A stretch of 13,260 nucleotides of DNA from Planctomycetota bacterium (GTDB taxonomy: Bacteria > Planctomycetota > Phycisphaerae > Sedimentisphaerales > Anaerohalosphaeraceae): NCBI GenBank assembly GCA_030637065.1, contig DAOVVQ010000081.1, positions 1 to 13,260 on the forward strand, read 5' to 3'. Positions 6,910 through 13,260 of this stretch are shown piece by piece. Position numbers and translations under genes: made by a program. The first letter of the stretch is position 1. The number at the start of each line of letters is the position of its first letter. Below the pieces are notes generated by a model. The model was given only the letters and a program-made list of their open reading frames with translations, searched no databases and had not been told where the DNA came from.

Positions 6910-8027
6910 TCAGCCGGTGATTGAGCGTTGCTTTGCTTGACAATATACGCCACCCCCGCCCCGAACAGGAAACCGCCTACGTGTGCAAACCATGCAATGT
7001 TGGAAAAACCGAGGTTTGTATACAGAAGTCCGTTAAACACCTGGAACCCGAACCATGCGCCCATGAATAAAACCGCAGAGATGTCTACCACCCGGCAGAT
7101 GAAAAACATTTTGATCTTCGCCGAAGGATAAAATACCATGTATGCGCCCATTACGCCTGATATGGCCCCGCTTGCACCAACCGACGGCACAGTGGAGCCG
7201 AAATTGAACGCCGCATGGAGTGCGTTTGCCGCCAGTTCCGCACCAAGATAAAACAAAAGGTATCCAATCCAACTGAACCTGTCTTCCACGTTATCACCGA
7301 AGAGCCACAGAAAATACATATTACCCAACAGATGCATCAATCCACCGTGCAGGAACATAGAGGTGAGCAGGCCTATGCTTAACAACCTGGCTGGCGCCCA
7401 TCCGTATTGGTTAAAAATCTCCTGCCTGTCTCCACCTAAAAAAAACGTGACCGCAAAAACCGCCACACACGCAACTATCAAAGATATGGTCATCCATGGC
7501 GTCTTTTCACGCTCCTGGTCATCGCCAAGCGGAATGATTATTCGAGGTGCAAAAGGCATATATATAAAGGGTGACGATTGAAGCACGTCCGTAAGTTCGC
7601 CCATGTCGTCTAAAGCAGTCGTTTTTCGGCCAAGCAGTTCCTTGCCGATCTCATTAACACGATGATCGCCCTTTATATGCTGAGCTGCTTTCGTTACCTC
7701 ACCGCAATCCGCCCAGATACCGCCGCAATCCTTGCATCGGTCCAATATAATATTGGAATCATAGGCGTAATTGAATTTCTTCATCGCACCGGTGCAGTCC
7801 GGGCAGGTCCTGATCTGCTCGCTTATATACCTTTCGCCGACCACCCGTCGCGGCTCGAATAACATTGCTGTCTTTGCGGCAAGATCTTCATCCTCGGCCA
7901 GCTTCCTTACGAACGGAACGAATTGGTCACAGGCAAACCAGATACCGCGGCACTCGGCGCAAACGCGAATCCCGCCGCTTCCGGTCGCCGCCGGTTTTAA
8001 TATGCTCGAACACGCCGGACATTTCAT
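6906..8027 (-). CDS. Rhomboid-family intramembrane serine protease with N-terminal zinc ribbons
   Basis: 373 residues. The N-terminus has two TFIIB-type zinc ribbons: C3, C6, C23, C26 and C75, C78, C98, C101, each followed by GIWF or GIWAD. A linker follows, then a six-helix rhomboid domain from about 178. Rhomboid features are complete: H227, H232 and N236 in HGGLMHLLGN, catalytic S286 in GASGAISG, catalytic H349 in FAHVGG. Rhomboids cut substrate membrane helices inside the inner membrane; the ribbons probably face the cytosol and bind protein or nucleic acid (inference). The ATG at 8027 begins MKCPAC directly at the first ribbon, with GGTGA 7 nt upstream. It is monocistronic and diverges from prmC. 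The substrate is unknown. Confidence 0.88.
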   Translation of the reverse strand: MKCPACSSILKPAATGSGGIRVCAECRGIWFACDQFVPFVRKLAEDEDLAAKTAMLFEPRRVVGERYISEQIRTCPDCTGAMKKFNYAYDSNIILDRCKDCGGIWADCGEVTKAAQHIKGDHRVNEIGKELLGRKTTALDDMGELTDVLQSSPFIYMPFAPRIIIPLGDDQEREKTPWMTISLIVACVAVFAVTFFLGGDRQEIFNQYGWAPARLLSIGLLTSMFLHGGLMHLLGNMYFLWLFGDNVEDRFSWIGYLLFYLGAELAANALHAAFNFGSTVPSVGASGAISGVMGAYMVFYPSAKIKMFFICRVVDISAVLFMGAWFGFQVFNGLLYTNLGFSNIAWFAHVGGFLFGAGVAYIVKQSNAQSPAD

Positions 8028-8065
8028 TCAAGTCACCGAAGTTATCACAATTTAATAGCAGCGAT

Positions 8066-8085
8066 CCTGCACCAACAGCAGGTGC
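8066..8085 (-). promoter_or_regulatory. Two overlapping alternative hairpins in the rhomboid leader
   Basis: In plus-strand terms CCTGC (8066-8070) can pair with GCAGG (8078-8082), or GCACC (8069-8073) with GGTGC (8081-8085). The folds exclude each other and lie at the very 5' end of the predicted transcript. Regulation is speculative. Confidence 0.25.
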
Positions 8086-8097
8086 CGATACTTAGAG

Positions 8098-8126
8098 ACA
8101 ATACCAGACTTTTCCGCAGGATACAA
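8098..8126 (-). promoter_or_regulatory. Probable promoter of the rhomboid gene
   Basis: On the minus strand: TTGTAT (8126-8121), 17 bp, TATTGT (8103-8098). The predicted start near 8091 gives a leader of about 64 nt. Confidence 0.5.
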
Positions 8127-8148
8127 TGATCTATCTGAAAGTATTGCG

Positions 8149-8177
8149 TTGCAGCGTAAAAACAGTGATGCTATAAT
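8149..8177 (+). promoter_or_regulatory. prmC promoter, predicted leaderless start
   Basis: TTGCAG (8149-8154), exactly 17 bp, TATAAT (8172-8177, perfect -10). The A of the prmC ATG lies 7 nt after the -10, the usual start distance. There is no Shine-Dalgarno sequence between the -10 and the ATG. Confidence 0.6.
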
Positions 8178-8183
8178 CGCCGC

Positions 8184-9089
8184 ATGGAAACCTGGACTGT
8201 ACAAAAACTTTTGAACTGGATCAACGACTACTTTGTCGAAAAGGGTGTCGACGCCCCTCGTCTGAGCGGTGAACTGCTGCTGAGTCATGTCCTTGGCCTA
8301 AGCCGCATCGAATTGTATACGAATTTTGACCATGTCGTCGAGAAGGCCCGGCTAAGTACGCTCCATGAACTGGTCAAGCGATGCAGCGATCAGGAACCGG
8401 TCGCCTATCTTGTCGGCAGGTGCGAATTTTATTCGCTGAGCATAAAGGTAACGCCCGATTGCCTGATCCCGCGGCCCGAGACGGAGCTATTGGTCGAACG
8501 CGCGATAGAATTGCTCCGAAGCTATCCGGCTGGCACCGCCTCGCCGCTTATCTGCGATCTGTGTACCGGTTCGGGCTGTATCGCCGTGGCTATCGCCAAA
8601 AACTTCCCCACAGCCGAGGTCATCGCCACCGATATCTCTGACGGGGCCCTTGCCGTTGCCGCTGAGAATGTCGAGGCGCACGGTGTTGGCGATCGAGTCG
8701 AGCTCCTGTGCGGCGACCTCTTCGCTCCGATCATCGAAGGGCTCGACCAGAGCAGGTTCGACCTGATAGCCTGCAACCCCCCCTACGTAAGCAGCAGCGA
8801 AATGGAGGCCCTGGATAAGAACGTAAAAGACTACGAGCCGCACAGCGCACTCCATGCCGGCGACGATGGGCTGGATGTTTACCGCAGGATCGCCGAGCAG
8901 ATCGATGACTTCCTCAAACCCACAGGCGTCCTGATGCTCGAGATCGGCTACGCCCAGGGACCAGCCGTAAAAGACCTGCTCGAAAAAACCAACACCTTCG
9001 CCGAGATCAAAATAGAAAAGGACACCAGCAACAACGACCGGGTAGTAACAGCAAAGAAGATCAAAACCCCCGACACCCCCCCGGAATAG
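8184..9089 (+). CDS. prmC: Peptide chain release factor N5-glutamine methyltransferase
   Basis: 301 residues, a usual length. It methylates the glutamine of the GGQ motif in RF1 and RF2 with S-adenosylmethionine and so tunes translation termination; cytosolic. An N-terminal helical domain includes EPVAYLVG (71-78), which contacts the release factor. LIPRPETE (94-101) follows, then the SAM-binding DLCTGSGCIA (125-134) and the catalytic NPPY (198-201) in ACNPPYVS. The start is at ATG 8184, right after a TATAAT box. In many bacteria prmC follows prfA; here prfA is not adjacent and the gene stands alone, divergent from the rhomboid gene. Confidence 0.95.
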   Translation: METWTVQKLLNWINDYFVEKGVDAPRLSGELLLSHVLGLSRIELYTNFDHVVEKARLSTLHELVKRCSDQEPVAYLVGRCEFYSLSIKVTPDCLIPRPETELLVERAIELLRSYPAGTASPLICDLCTGSGCIAVAIAKNFPTAEVIATDISDGALAVAAENVEAHGVGDRVELLCGDLFAPIIEGLDQSRFDLIACNPPYVSSSEMEALDKNVKDYEPHSALHAGDDGLDVYRRIAEQIDDFLKPTGVLMLEIGYAQGPAVKDLLEKTNTFAEIKIEKDTSNNDRVVTAKKIKTPDTPPE

Positions 9090-9092
9090 AAA

Positions 9093-9270
9093 TATCCGTA
9101 ATGCTTGCGCCAGCGGCGTGTTTTAAGTCGCAGCAAGGGTGGCAGCGTGTATGGCGAAGCCAAACCGATGGTGGGTGCCGGTGTGCATACGACCATCGGT
9201 TTGCTGCGCAAACGCGCTGCCACCCATACTGGCAGATTCCTTCCTGTGTTTGGCTAAAACATTACGAATA
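9093..9270. repeat. 178-bp imperfect palindrome (MITE- or REP-like)
   Basis: It begins 4 bp after the prmC stop. Outer arms 9093-9112 and 9251-9270 match as inverted repeats at 16 of 20 positions (TATCCGTAATG against TATTCGTAATG). Inner arms pair perfectly at GGGTGGCAGCG (9137-9147) with 9215-9225 and AAACCGATGGT (9162-9172) with 9192-9202, joined by a similar 12-14 nt segment and closed by a 19-nt loop. Both arm pairs share a centre near 9181. No transposase is present. It may also end transcription of prmC and the convergent XRE operon, though no U tract is obvious. Confidence 0.7.
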
Positions 9271-9291
9271 CCCAAGGCCGGCGAAAGCAAC

Positions 9292-9534
9292 CTACACCTC
9301 TCCCTCATCGGCGGAGTGCTCATCCTGAACATACTCGAACACATCTTCGACCCCCACACCGAACGCCAGCGCGATCTTAAACGCAAGCCTAAGCGACGGA
9401 CAGTATTTACCCGACTCGATCGCAATGATCGTCTGCCGCGTAACCTGGCACTTCTCGGCAAGCTGCTGCTGGGTCATCTCGCCACGATCGAACCGAAGCC
9501 GCCGAACACAATTTCTAAGTCCCTGGCTACCCAT
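9292..9534 (-). CDS. XRE-family (Cro/C1-type) transcriptional regulator
   Basis: 80 residues, almost entirely one helix-turn-helix domain: MTQQQLAEKCQVTRQTIIA and SLRLAFKIALAFGV (about 20-60), with the ESGKYCPS turn typical of small YozG-like repressors. It ends in an acidic tail (DVFEYVQDEHSADEGEV). It binds DNA as a dimer. Its start overlaps the end of the upstream membrane-protein gene by 8 bp, so translation is probably coupled. The likely target is the inverted repeat in the operon promoter at 10039-10068 (inference). Small XRE proteins paired with short membrane proteins are common in bacteria and archaea. Confidence 0.88.
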   Translation of the reverse strand: MGSQGLRNCVRRLRFDRGEMTQQQLAEKCQVTRQTIIAIESGKYCPSLRLAFKIALAFGVGVEDVFEYVQDEHSADEGEV

Positions 9535-9952
9535 CGTCGCTCTCCGACATGTTGTACAGTGTCAGTGCGGTCGCTGTCTGGACAAGCTGGGAAACAAAGA
9601 GCCCGACAAAAGAGAACACCGGCAGATGGACCACCCGAATTACGCCACCGCCACCAATAATAAAAAACGCTGACCACGCCATCACAAGCACATAGCCGAA
9701 AAACGCTATCGCTGCCCACTTGAATGCCTTGCTGAGGATCTTTTTCTCACGTTCATCGTAGCCGGCTTCGATGCGTCGCTCTATGGCGGTCCACAAGGCC
9801 GCGCCTACACCGCCAATGACTATCATAATGACAACAAAGTCGGCTCCCTGCACATTTTTCTTCGCCAGCGAATGTAGCACTAAAGACAGGTATAAAACCA
9901 TCACACCCATCGCCACAAGCGCCACCCACGCATGTTTCTCAAACTTACTCAT
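9527..9952 (-). CDS. Four-helix membrane protein, partner of the XRE regulator (DUF2178-like)
   Basis: 141 residues from ATG 9952 (MSKFEKHAW). The start is chosen because AGGAG lies 7 nt upstream; another ATG 6 nt earlier would be only 1 nt from that site. Predicted helices lie at about 8-30, 37-57, 77-99 and 109-132. The cytosolic loop between helices 2 and 3 holds a charged DEREKKILSKAF segment (66-77), a pattern I associate with DUF2178-type proteins. No enzyme motif is visible. It is the first gene of an operon with the overlapping XRE repressor, suggesting a membrane sensor or repressor-controlled membrane function (inference). The family assignment is tentative; the membrane topology is well supported. 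Confidence 0.8.
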   Translation of the reverse strand: MSKFEKHAWVALVAMGVMVLYLSLVLHSLAKKNVQGADFVVIMIVIGGVGAALWTAIERRIEAGYDEREKKILSKAFKWAAIAFFGYVLVMAWSAFFIIGGGGVIRVVHLPVFSFVGLFVSQLVQTATALTLYNMSESDDG

Positions 9953-10038
9953 ATCCATTCTCCTGACCGGTGTCCTAATCTATATCTGAATTCTAAGCCT
10001 CAATACACCTTTTGCTGCCTATATGTACAACTCACTAA

Positions 10039-10068
10039 ACATAATGTAATGCAAACTTTACATCTTGT
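10039..10068 (-). promoter_or_regulatory. Probable XRE operator (30-bp inverted repeat)
   Basis: In plus-strand terms ACATAATGTAATG (10039-10051), CAAA, CTTTACATCTTGT (10056-10068): the arms match at 10 of 13 positions, with the core ATGTAA/TTACAT perfect. It fills the whole -10 to -35 space of the operon promoter, so a bound dimer would block RNA polymerase. Confidence 0.55.
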
Positions 10069-10071
10069 CAA
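10043..10071 (-). promoter_or_regulatory. Promoter of the membrane protein-XRE operon
   Basis: On the minus strand: consensus TTGACA (10071-10066), 17 bp, TACATT (10048-10043). The predicted start near 10036 leaves a leader of about 84 nt before ATG 9952. It is the only perfect -35 seen in the window. Confidence 0.7.
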
Positions 10072-10131
10072 ATAGAATTTACACGAATTTTGAAAAAAAT
10101 CATGCGTTGAGTCTAAATCGCGTGTTTTGGC

Positions 10132-10680
10132 TCAGGAAGTGGGATTGTGTTGTTCCAGGAGGAGCATTTTTTCTTTTTGCTTTATTCCGCCCGGTGCGGT
10201 AAAGCCGCCGATCTTGCCTGTTTTGGTGATTATTCGGTGGCATGGTGTGATCAGCGGGACCGGGTTTCTGCTCAGGGCGGTGCCGACGGCACGGGCGGCC
10301 TTGGGGTGGTTGGCGAGTTTGGCTAATTGTGAGTAGCTGGTGGTTTGGGCGTATTTGATCTTCCTGCAGGCGGTCAAGATTGCCCTGGAAAATTCTGTTA
10401 CCGGGCCCCAATCAATCTCAACATCGCTGAAATCGACGTAAGCGCCTTCGAAATAGGCTATAATTCTCTCCTGCATGGCGGAAAATGCCTCGGGATCAAA
10501 ATTGGGCGTCTCTGGGCTGCTAAAAAGAGCTTCTTTGGCCTGTCTACGGCTGGCGACGGGCAGGCAGGTCCTGGAAACGCCCTTTTCGCTGCCTGAAAGG
10601 CCGAAATATCCCCATCGCGTCTGAAAAATTGTGTATTTTTTGTCCTCTGTCATCAAGCTCGCCCTTTGCTTTTGATTCAT
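10132..10680 (-). CDS. ogt: Methylated-DNA--[protein]-cysteine S-methyltransferase
   Basis: 182 residues. A suicide DNA-repair protein that moves alkyl groups from O6-alkylguanine to its own cysteine. The active-site PCHR motif is present (146-149, acceptor C147), preceded by the RNP loop (138-140) and the conserved Y116 in TTSYSQLA, and followed by GKIGGFTAPGGIKQKEKML. An N-terminal Ada-like ribonuclease-H-fold domain occupies about 15-85. No Ada zinc domain or AraC domain is present, so this is an Ogt/MGMT type, not an Ada regulator. ATG 10680 has AGG 5 nt upstream; ATG 10653 (MTEDKKY) with an upstream AGGGCGAG is an alternative start. It diverges from pheA. Confidence 0.93.
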   Translation of the reverse strand: MNQKQRASLMTEDKKYTIFQTRWGYFGLSGSEKGVSRTCLPVASRRQAKEALFSSPETPNFDPEAFSAMQERIIAYFEGAYVDFSDVEIDWGPVTEFSRAILTACRKIKYAQTTSYSQLAKLANHPKAARAVGTALSRNPVPLITPCHRIITKTGKIGGFTAPGGIKQKEKMLLLEQHNPTS

Positions 10681-10749
10681 ATTAACCTGTCGGATGGGTA
10701 GTCAGCGAGAATTTTGTTTGCCAAAAATGAAAAACTGCCGTTGTTTTCG

Positions 10750-10778
10750 TTGACTCCGGCTGGATTCTGTGTTAAATA
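10750..10778 (+). promoter_or_regulatory. pheA promoter
   Basis: TTGACT (10750-10755), 17 bp, TAAATA (10773-10778). The start near 10785 gives a leader of about 79 nt. No leader peptide rich in Phe codons and no terminator-antiterminator pair were noticed in it. Confidence 0.6.
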
Positions 10779-10863
10779 GGGGGGTTTTCCTAAAATAGCG
10801 ATGGTCCAGCCACGGAAGGCATGAGTTTTGACCGCGGCAGATCGAGCGCAGGTGGTATGTAAA

Positions 10864-11934
10864 ATGTCTATAGACGAGCTAAGAAAGAAGATCGACACGC
10901 TGGATGCACAGCTCATTGAGCTGCTGAACGCCCGTGCGCGCGTTGTCATCGAGATCGGCAAGCTAAAGAGCCAGACGGCTGGGCCGATTTACGCTCCGGA
11001 CCGGGAAAAGCAGGTTTTTGAGAAGATATCCAAGGCCAACAACGGCCCCCTGCCGGATAAGGCCCTGGTCGCCATCTGGCGTGAGCTGATGAGCGGGTCA
11101 TTCTTCTTGGAGCGTCCTTTGCGGATCGCCTATTTAGGCCCGCAGGGCAGTTTCAGCCACACCGCGGCGATGCTAAAGTTCGGCCAGAGCGTCGAGTATG
11201 AAGCGGTTACGGATATACGCACCATTTTCGATGAGGTCAGCAAGGGCCATAGCGACCTTGGCGTGGTGCCGATAGAGAATTCCGCTGGCGGCGGCGTAAC
11301 CGAGAGCCTCGATGCCTTTGTGGACACCGATGTGATGATCTGTGCCGAGGTATACATGGCGATCCATCACAGCCTGCTGGCGAACTGCCCCTTAGAGCAG
11401 ATCGAAAAGGTCTATTCCAAGCCGGAGGTATTTGCCCAGTGCCGCACATGGCTAAGCTCGACGTTCGAGGATAATAAGACCATTGCGGTTGCCTCCACGG
11501 CCCGTGCAGCCCAGATGGCGGCGGCTGAGGCGAACACAGCGGCTATCGGTTCGACGATGGCAGCCGAATTGTACGGCCTGAAGGTCGTATGCGAGAATAT
11601 CGAAGATATCGCCAACAACGTCACGCGTTTTCTGATCATCAGCAAGGAAGATGCAAAGCCGACCGGTGACGACAAGACCGCGATACTGTTTAGTACCGCC
11701 CATAAGGCTGGGGCGCTGGTCGATGTGCTGGAGGTTTTCAGGCGGTACGGACTTAACCTTACGAATATCGAGTCGAGACCGAGCAGAAAACGCGAGTGGG
11801 AGTATTACTTCTTCGCCGATTTTCTTGCCCATAAGGAAGATGAGAATATCAAGAAGGCCCTGCAGGAGACCAAAAAGCACTGTTTGCAGCTTTCGGTTTT
11901 GGGCAGTTTTCCCCGGTCCGGCAGTTTAATGTAG
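10864..11934 (+). CDS. pheA: Bifunctional chorismate mutase/prephenate dehydratase (P-protein)
   Basis: 356 residues. It converts chorismate to prephenate and then phenylpyruvate, the last committed steps to phenylalanine; cytosolic. The N-terminal AroQ chorismate mutase covers about 1-80 (MSIDELRKKIDTLD, LLNARARVV). The dehydratase domain at 86-262 begins LGPQGSFSHTAA and contains PIENS (137-141) and the catalytic NNVTRF (251-256). A C-terminal ACT domain (about 271-350: GALVDVLEVF, NLTNIESRPS) gives phenylalanine feedback control. ATG 10864 is chosen because AGGTGG lies 8 nt upstream and the protein then begins at the mutase helix; an ATG 12 codons earlier has no such support. It is the first gene of a probable run with tpiA and secG. 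Confidence 0.96.
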   Translation: MSIDELRKKIDTLDAQLIELLNARARVVIEIGKLKSQTAGPIYAPDREKQVFEKISKANNGPLPDKALVAIWRELMSGSFFLERPLRIAYLGPQGSFSHTAAMLKFGQSVEYEAVTDIRTIFDEVSKGHSDLGVVPIENSAGGGVTESLDAFVDTDVMICAEVYMAIHHSLLANCPLEQIEKVYSKPEVFAQCRTWLSSTFEDNKTIAVASTARAAQMAAAEANTAAIGSTMAAELYGLKVVCENIEDIANNVTRFLIISKEDAKPTGDDKTAILFSTAHKAGALVDVLEVFRRYGLNLTNIESRPSRKREWEYYFFADFLAHKEDENIKKALQETKKHCLQLSVLGSFPRSGSLM

Positions 11935-11950
11935 ATGAAGGGGTGTTGGT

Positions 11951-11974
11951 GCCGGCGACAAATGTTACGCCGGC
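11951..11974 (+). promoter_or_regulatory. Intercistronic hairpin between pheA and tpiA
   Basis: GCCGGCG (11951-11957), a 10-nt loop, CGCCGGC (11968-11974): a perfect 7-bp GC stem 16 nt after the pheA stop. No U tract follows, so it is more likely an mRNA-stabilising or processing element than a terminator. Confidence 0.45.
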
Positions 11975-12010
11975 GTGCAAAATATAAAGTAAATCCATGG
12001 GAGCAGTAAA

Positions 12011-12766
12011 ATGAGAAAACCGTTTATCGCGGGTAACTGGAAAATGAATACTAACGGCGCCGGCGCCAAGGCCTTGGCCTCCGGTCTGGTGGGACAATTA
12101 AGTGAGATCGACAGTGTTGACGTGGCGGTCTGTCCGCCGTCGGTGTATCTCCAGTCCGTAGCGAAGGCCCTTAGCTCGTCGAACATCGCATTAGGTGCCC
12201 AGAACATGTACTTCGAGTCGAATGGTGCGTACACCGGCGAGACAAGCGCCGAGATGCTCAAGGACGTGTGCTGTACGTATGTGATCGTAGGTCATTCCGA
12301 GCGTCGCCATGTTCTTGGCGAAACGGACGAGATGGTCAACAAGAAGGTCTCTACAGCAATAGGTGCGGGGCTCTTGCCGATCTTATGCGTTGGCGAATTG
12401 CTCGAACAAAGGCAGGGCGAGGAAACCGAAGCGGTCGTCAGCAGGCAGATCAAGGCCGGTCTTGCAGGTCTCAGCGCCGAGAAGGTCGAGGCGGTAACCG
12501 TTGCCTATGAGCCCGTCTGGGCCATCGGGACGGGACTGACCGCGACGCCGGAGCAGGCTCAGGAGGTACACTTGATGATCAGGAAGCTGCTTGCGGAGAT
12601 ATACTCCGAATCTGTCGCAGCCGATATACGCATCCAGTATGGCGGCTCGGCCAAGCCGGGCAATACCGCCGAGCTTATGGCCTGTCCGGACGTTGACGGC
12701 CTGCTCGTTGGCGGCGCAAGCCTGAAGGTTGACGATTTCGCCGCGATGATAAAAACCGTGGTATAA
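12011..12766 (+). CDS. tpiA: Triosephosphate isomerase
   Basis: 251 residues, the usual length. It interconverts dihydroxyacetone phosphate and glyceraldehyde 3-phosphate in glycolysis and gluconeogenesis; cytosolic TIM barrel dimer. Catalytic residues are present: K11 in GNWKMN (8-13), H95 in VIVGHSERR (91-99), E167 in AYEPVWAIGTG (165-175, with the mobile loop 6 after it). The phosphate-binding YGGSAKPGN (210-218) and GGASLK (234-239) are also there. GGGAG lies 7 nt before the ATG. It is 76 nt downstream of pheA and 51 nt upstream of secG, all in one direction. Confidence 0.98.
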   Translation: MRKPFIAGNWKMNTNGAGAKALASGLVGQLSEIDSVDVAVCPPSVYLQSVAKALSSSNIALGAQNMYFESNGAYTGETSAEMLKDVCCTYVIVGHSERRHVLGETDEMVNKKVSTAIGAGLLPILCVGELLEQRQGEETEAVVSRQIKAGLAGLSAEKVEAVTVAYEPVWAIGTGLTATPEQAQEVHLMIRKLLAEIYSESVAADIRIQYGGSAKPGNTAELMACPDVDGLLVGGASLKVDDFAAMIKTVV

Positions 12767-12817
12767 GAGTTGTCGAAATAACGAATTTGAGAACAAGATA
12801 AAGAACGAGGTAAGAAA

Positions 12818-13153
12818 ATGAGTATCTTTCCATTAGCTAAAGTGTCATTCATCATGAGCGTTGTAATGTGGGTGTGGATCCTTGTCGCGGTCGCTTTGAT
12901 CCTGATCATCCTGCTCCAAAAGGGCAGAGGCGGTGGGCTTAGCGGAGCTTTCGGCGGAGCGGGAGGGGCATCGAGCCTTCTGGGCGCAAAGACCGGCGAC
13001 TTCCTGACGTGGGTCACTATCGGCCTGATCACGCTGTTTCTGTTTCTTGCGGTGATCATGGCCAAGTTCTACCGCCCGAAGGTGAGCGAGGGTCTGGAAG
13101 CGCCGATGCCAGCCGTCAAAGTAGTCGAGCAGGGCAGCGAAACGATTGTTTAG
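12818..13153 (+). CDS. secG: Protein translocase subunit SecG
   Basis: 111 residues, normal for SecG. It is an accessory subunit of the SecYEG channel in the inner membrane. Two membrane helices lie at about 12-33 and 66-83. Between them is the family's conserved glycine-rich cytosolic loop: LLQKGRGGGLSGAFGG, then GASSLLGAKTGDFLTWVT. A short polar tail ends in GSETIV. GAGGTAAG lies about 5 nt before the ATG. The tpiA-secG pairing is widespread in bacteria, which supports both calls. Confidence 0.95.
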   Translation: MSIFPLAKVSFIMSVVMWVWILVAVALILIILLQKGRGGGLSGAFGGAGGASSLLGAKTGDFLTWVTIGLITLFLFLAVIMAKFYRPKVSEGLEAPMPAVKVVEQGSETIV

Positions 13154-13162
13154 GGGCTAAAG

Positions 13163-13192
13163 TTCGCCGGACGCCACAGCGGGAAAGGCGAA
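13163..13192 (+). promoter_or_regulatory. Small hairpin after secG
   Basis: TTCGCC (13163-13168) can pair with GGCGAA (13187-13192), extendable by two weaker pairs, around an 18-nt loop. There is no U tract. The role is unclear. Confidence 0.2.
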
Positions 13193-13198
13193 TTAGTC

Positions 13199-13260
13199 AT
13201 GCAGGGTGGGCGTTTGGCCCGCGAGGTTTCTAAAAACGTAACATGCGCTGTAGTATTGGG
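13199..13260 (+). CDS. Possible start of a further gene (partial)
   Basis: From ATG 13199 the frame reads MQGGRLAREVSKNVTCAVVLG and stays open to the window edge, while the other two plus-strand frames close within it. The best ribosome site, AAGG, is about 11 nt upstream, rather far. The piece is too short to identify. It lies 45 nt after secG in the same direction. Confidence 0.3.
   Translation, partial: MQGGRLAREVSKNVTCAVVL

Noticed and set aside
10075..10131. Intrinsic terminator after the alkyltransferase gene
   Set aside because: A run of seven T is present on the minus strand, but the stem before it is only 3-4 bp.
1..13260. CRISPR array, prophage, toxin-antitoxin or defence island
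   Set aside because: There are no regularly spaced short repeats and no transposase, integrase, nuclease or toxin signatures. The XRE partner is a membrane protein without toxin motifs.

Overview
The window reads as an ordinary chromosomal stretch of a Gram-negative-type bacterium, most likely a planctomycete of the Phycisphaerae group. This is an inference. It rests on a type II pseudopilin with a GFTLIELLVVVAVIAILIS-type N-terminus, a rhomboid fused to TFIIB-type zinc ribbons, an asparaginyl-tRNA synthetase with a charged helical insertion, and tRNA genes without encoded CCA. No phage, transposase gene or CRISPR array is visible.

Layout, left to right. (1) Positions 1-2342, minus strand: a tight three-gene run of two tandemly duplicated GT10-type (fucosyltransferase-like) glycosyltransferases followed by a pseudopilin that starts at GTG and runs off the left edge. 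(2) Positions 2343-3005: tRNA-Ala(CGC) on the minus strand with a good promoter, a 95-bp dispersed repeat, and tRNA-Val(TAC) on the plus strand. (3) Positions 3040-4893, minus: the ribosome-associated GTPase TypA/BipA with a strong promoter, followed upstream by the second copy of the 95-bp repeat. (4) asnS (plus) and a zinc-ribbon rhomboid gene (minus) converge with interlocking stop codons. (5) prmC diverges from the rhomboid gene; its promoter places the transcription start on the ATG itself, so a leaderless mRNA is predicted. (6) Just after prmC lies a 178-bp imperfect palindrome, then a minus-strand operon of a four-helix membrane protein and an XRE repressor, with a 30-bp inverted repeat inside its promoter. 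(7) An O6-alkylguanine-DNA alkyltransferase (minus) diverges from a plus-strand run pheA, tpiA, secG.

Most genes are housekeeping: translation (tRNAs, asnS, prmC, typA), aromatic amino acid synthesis (pheA), glycolysis (tpiA), secretion (secG) and DNA repair. The accessory part is the glycosyltransferase pair plus pseudopilin and the XRE/membrane pair. I see no clear new defence or biosynthetic system. The best leads are the 95-bp repeat, the palindrome, the predicted autoregulated XRE/membrane operon, the leaderless prmC and the asymmetric divergence of the duplicated glycosyltransferases. All promoters, identity counts and folds were worked out by eye.
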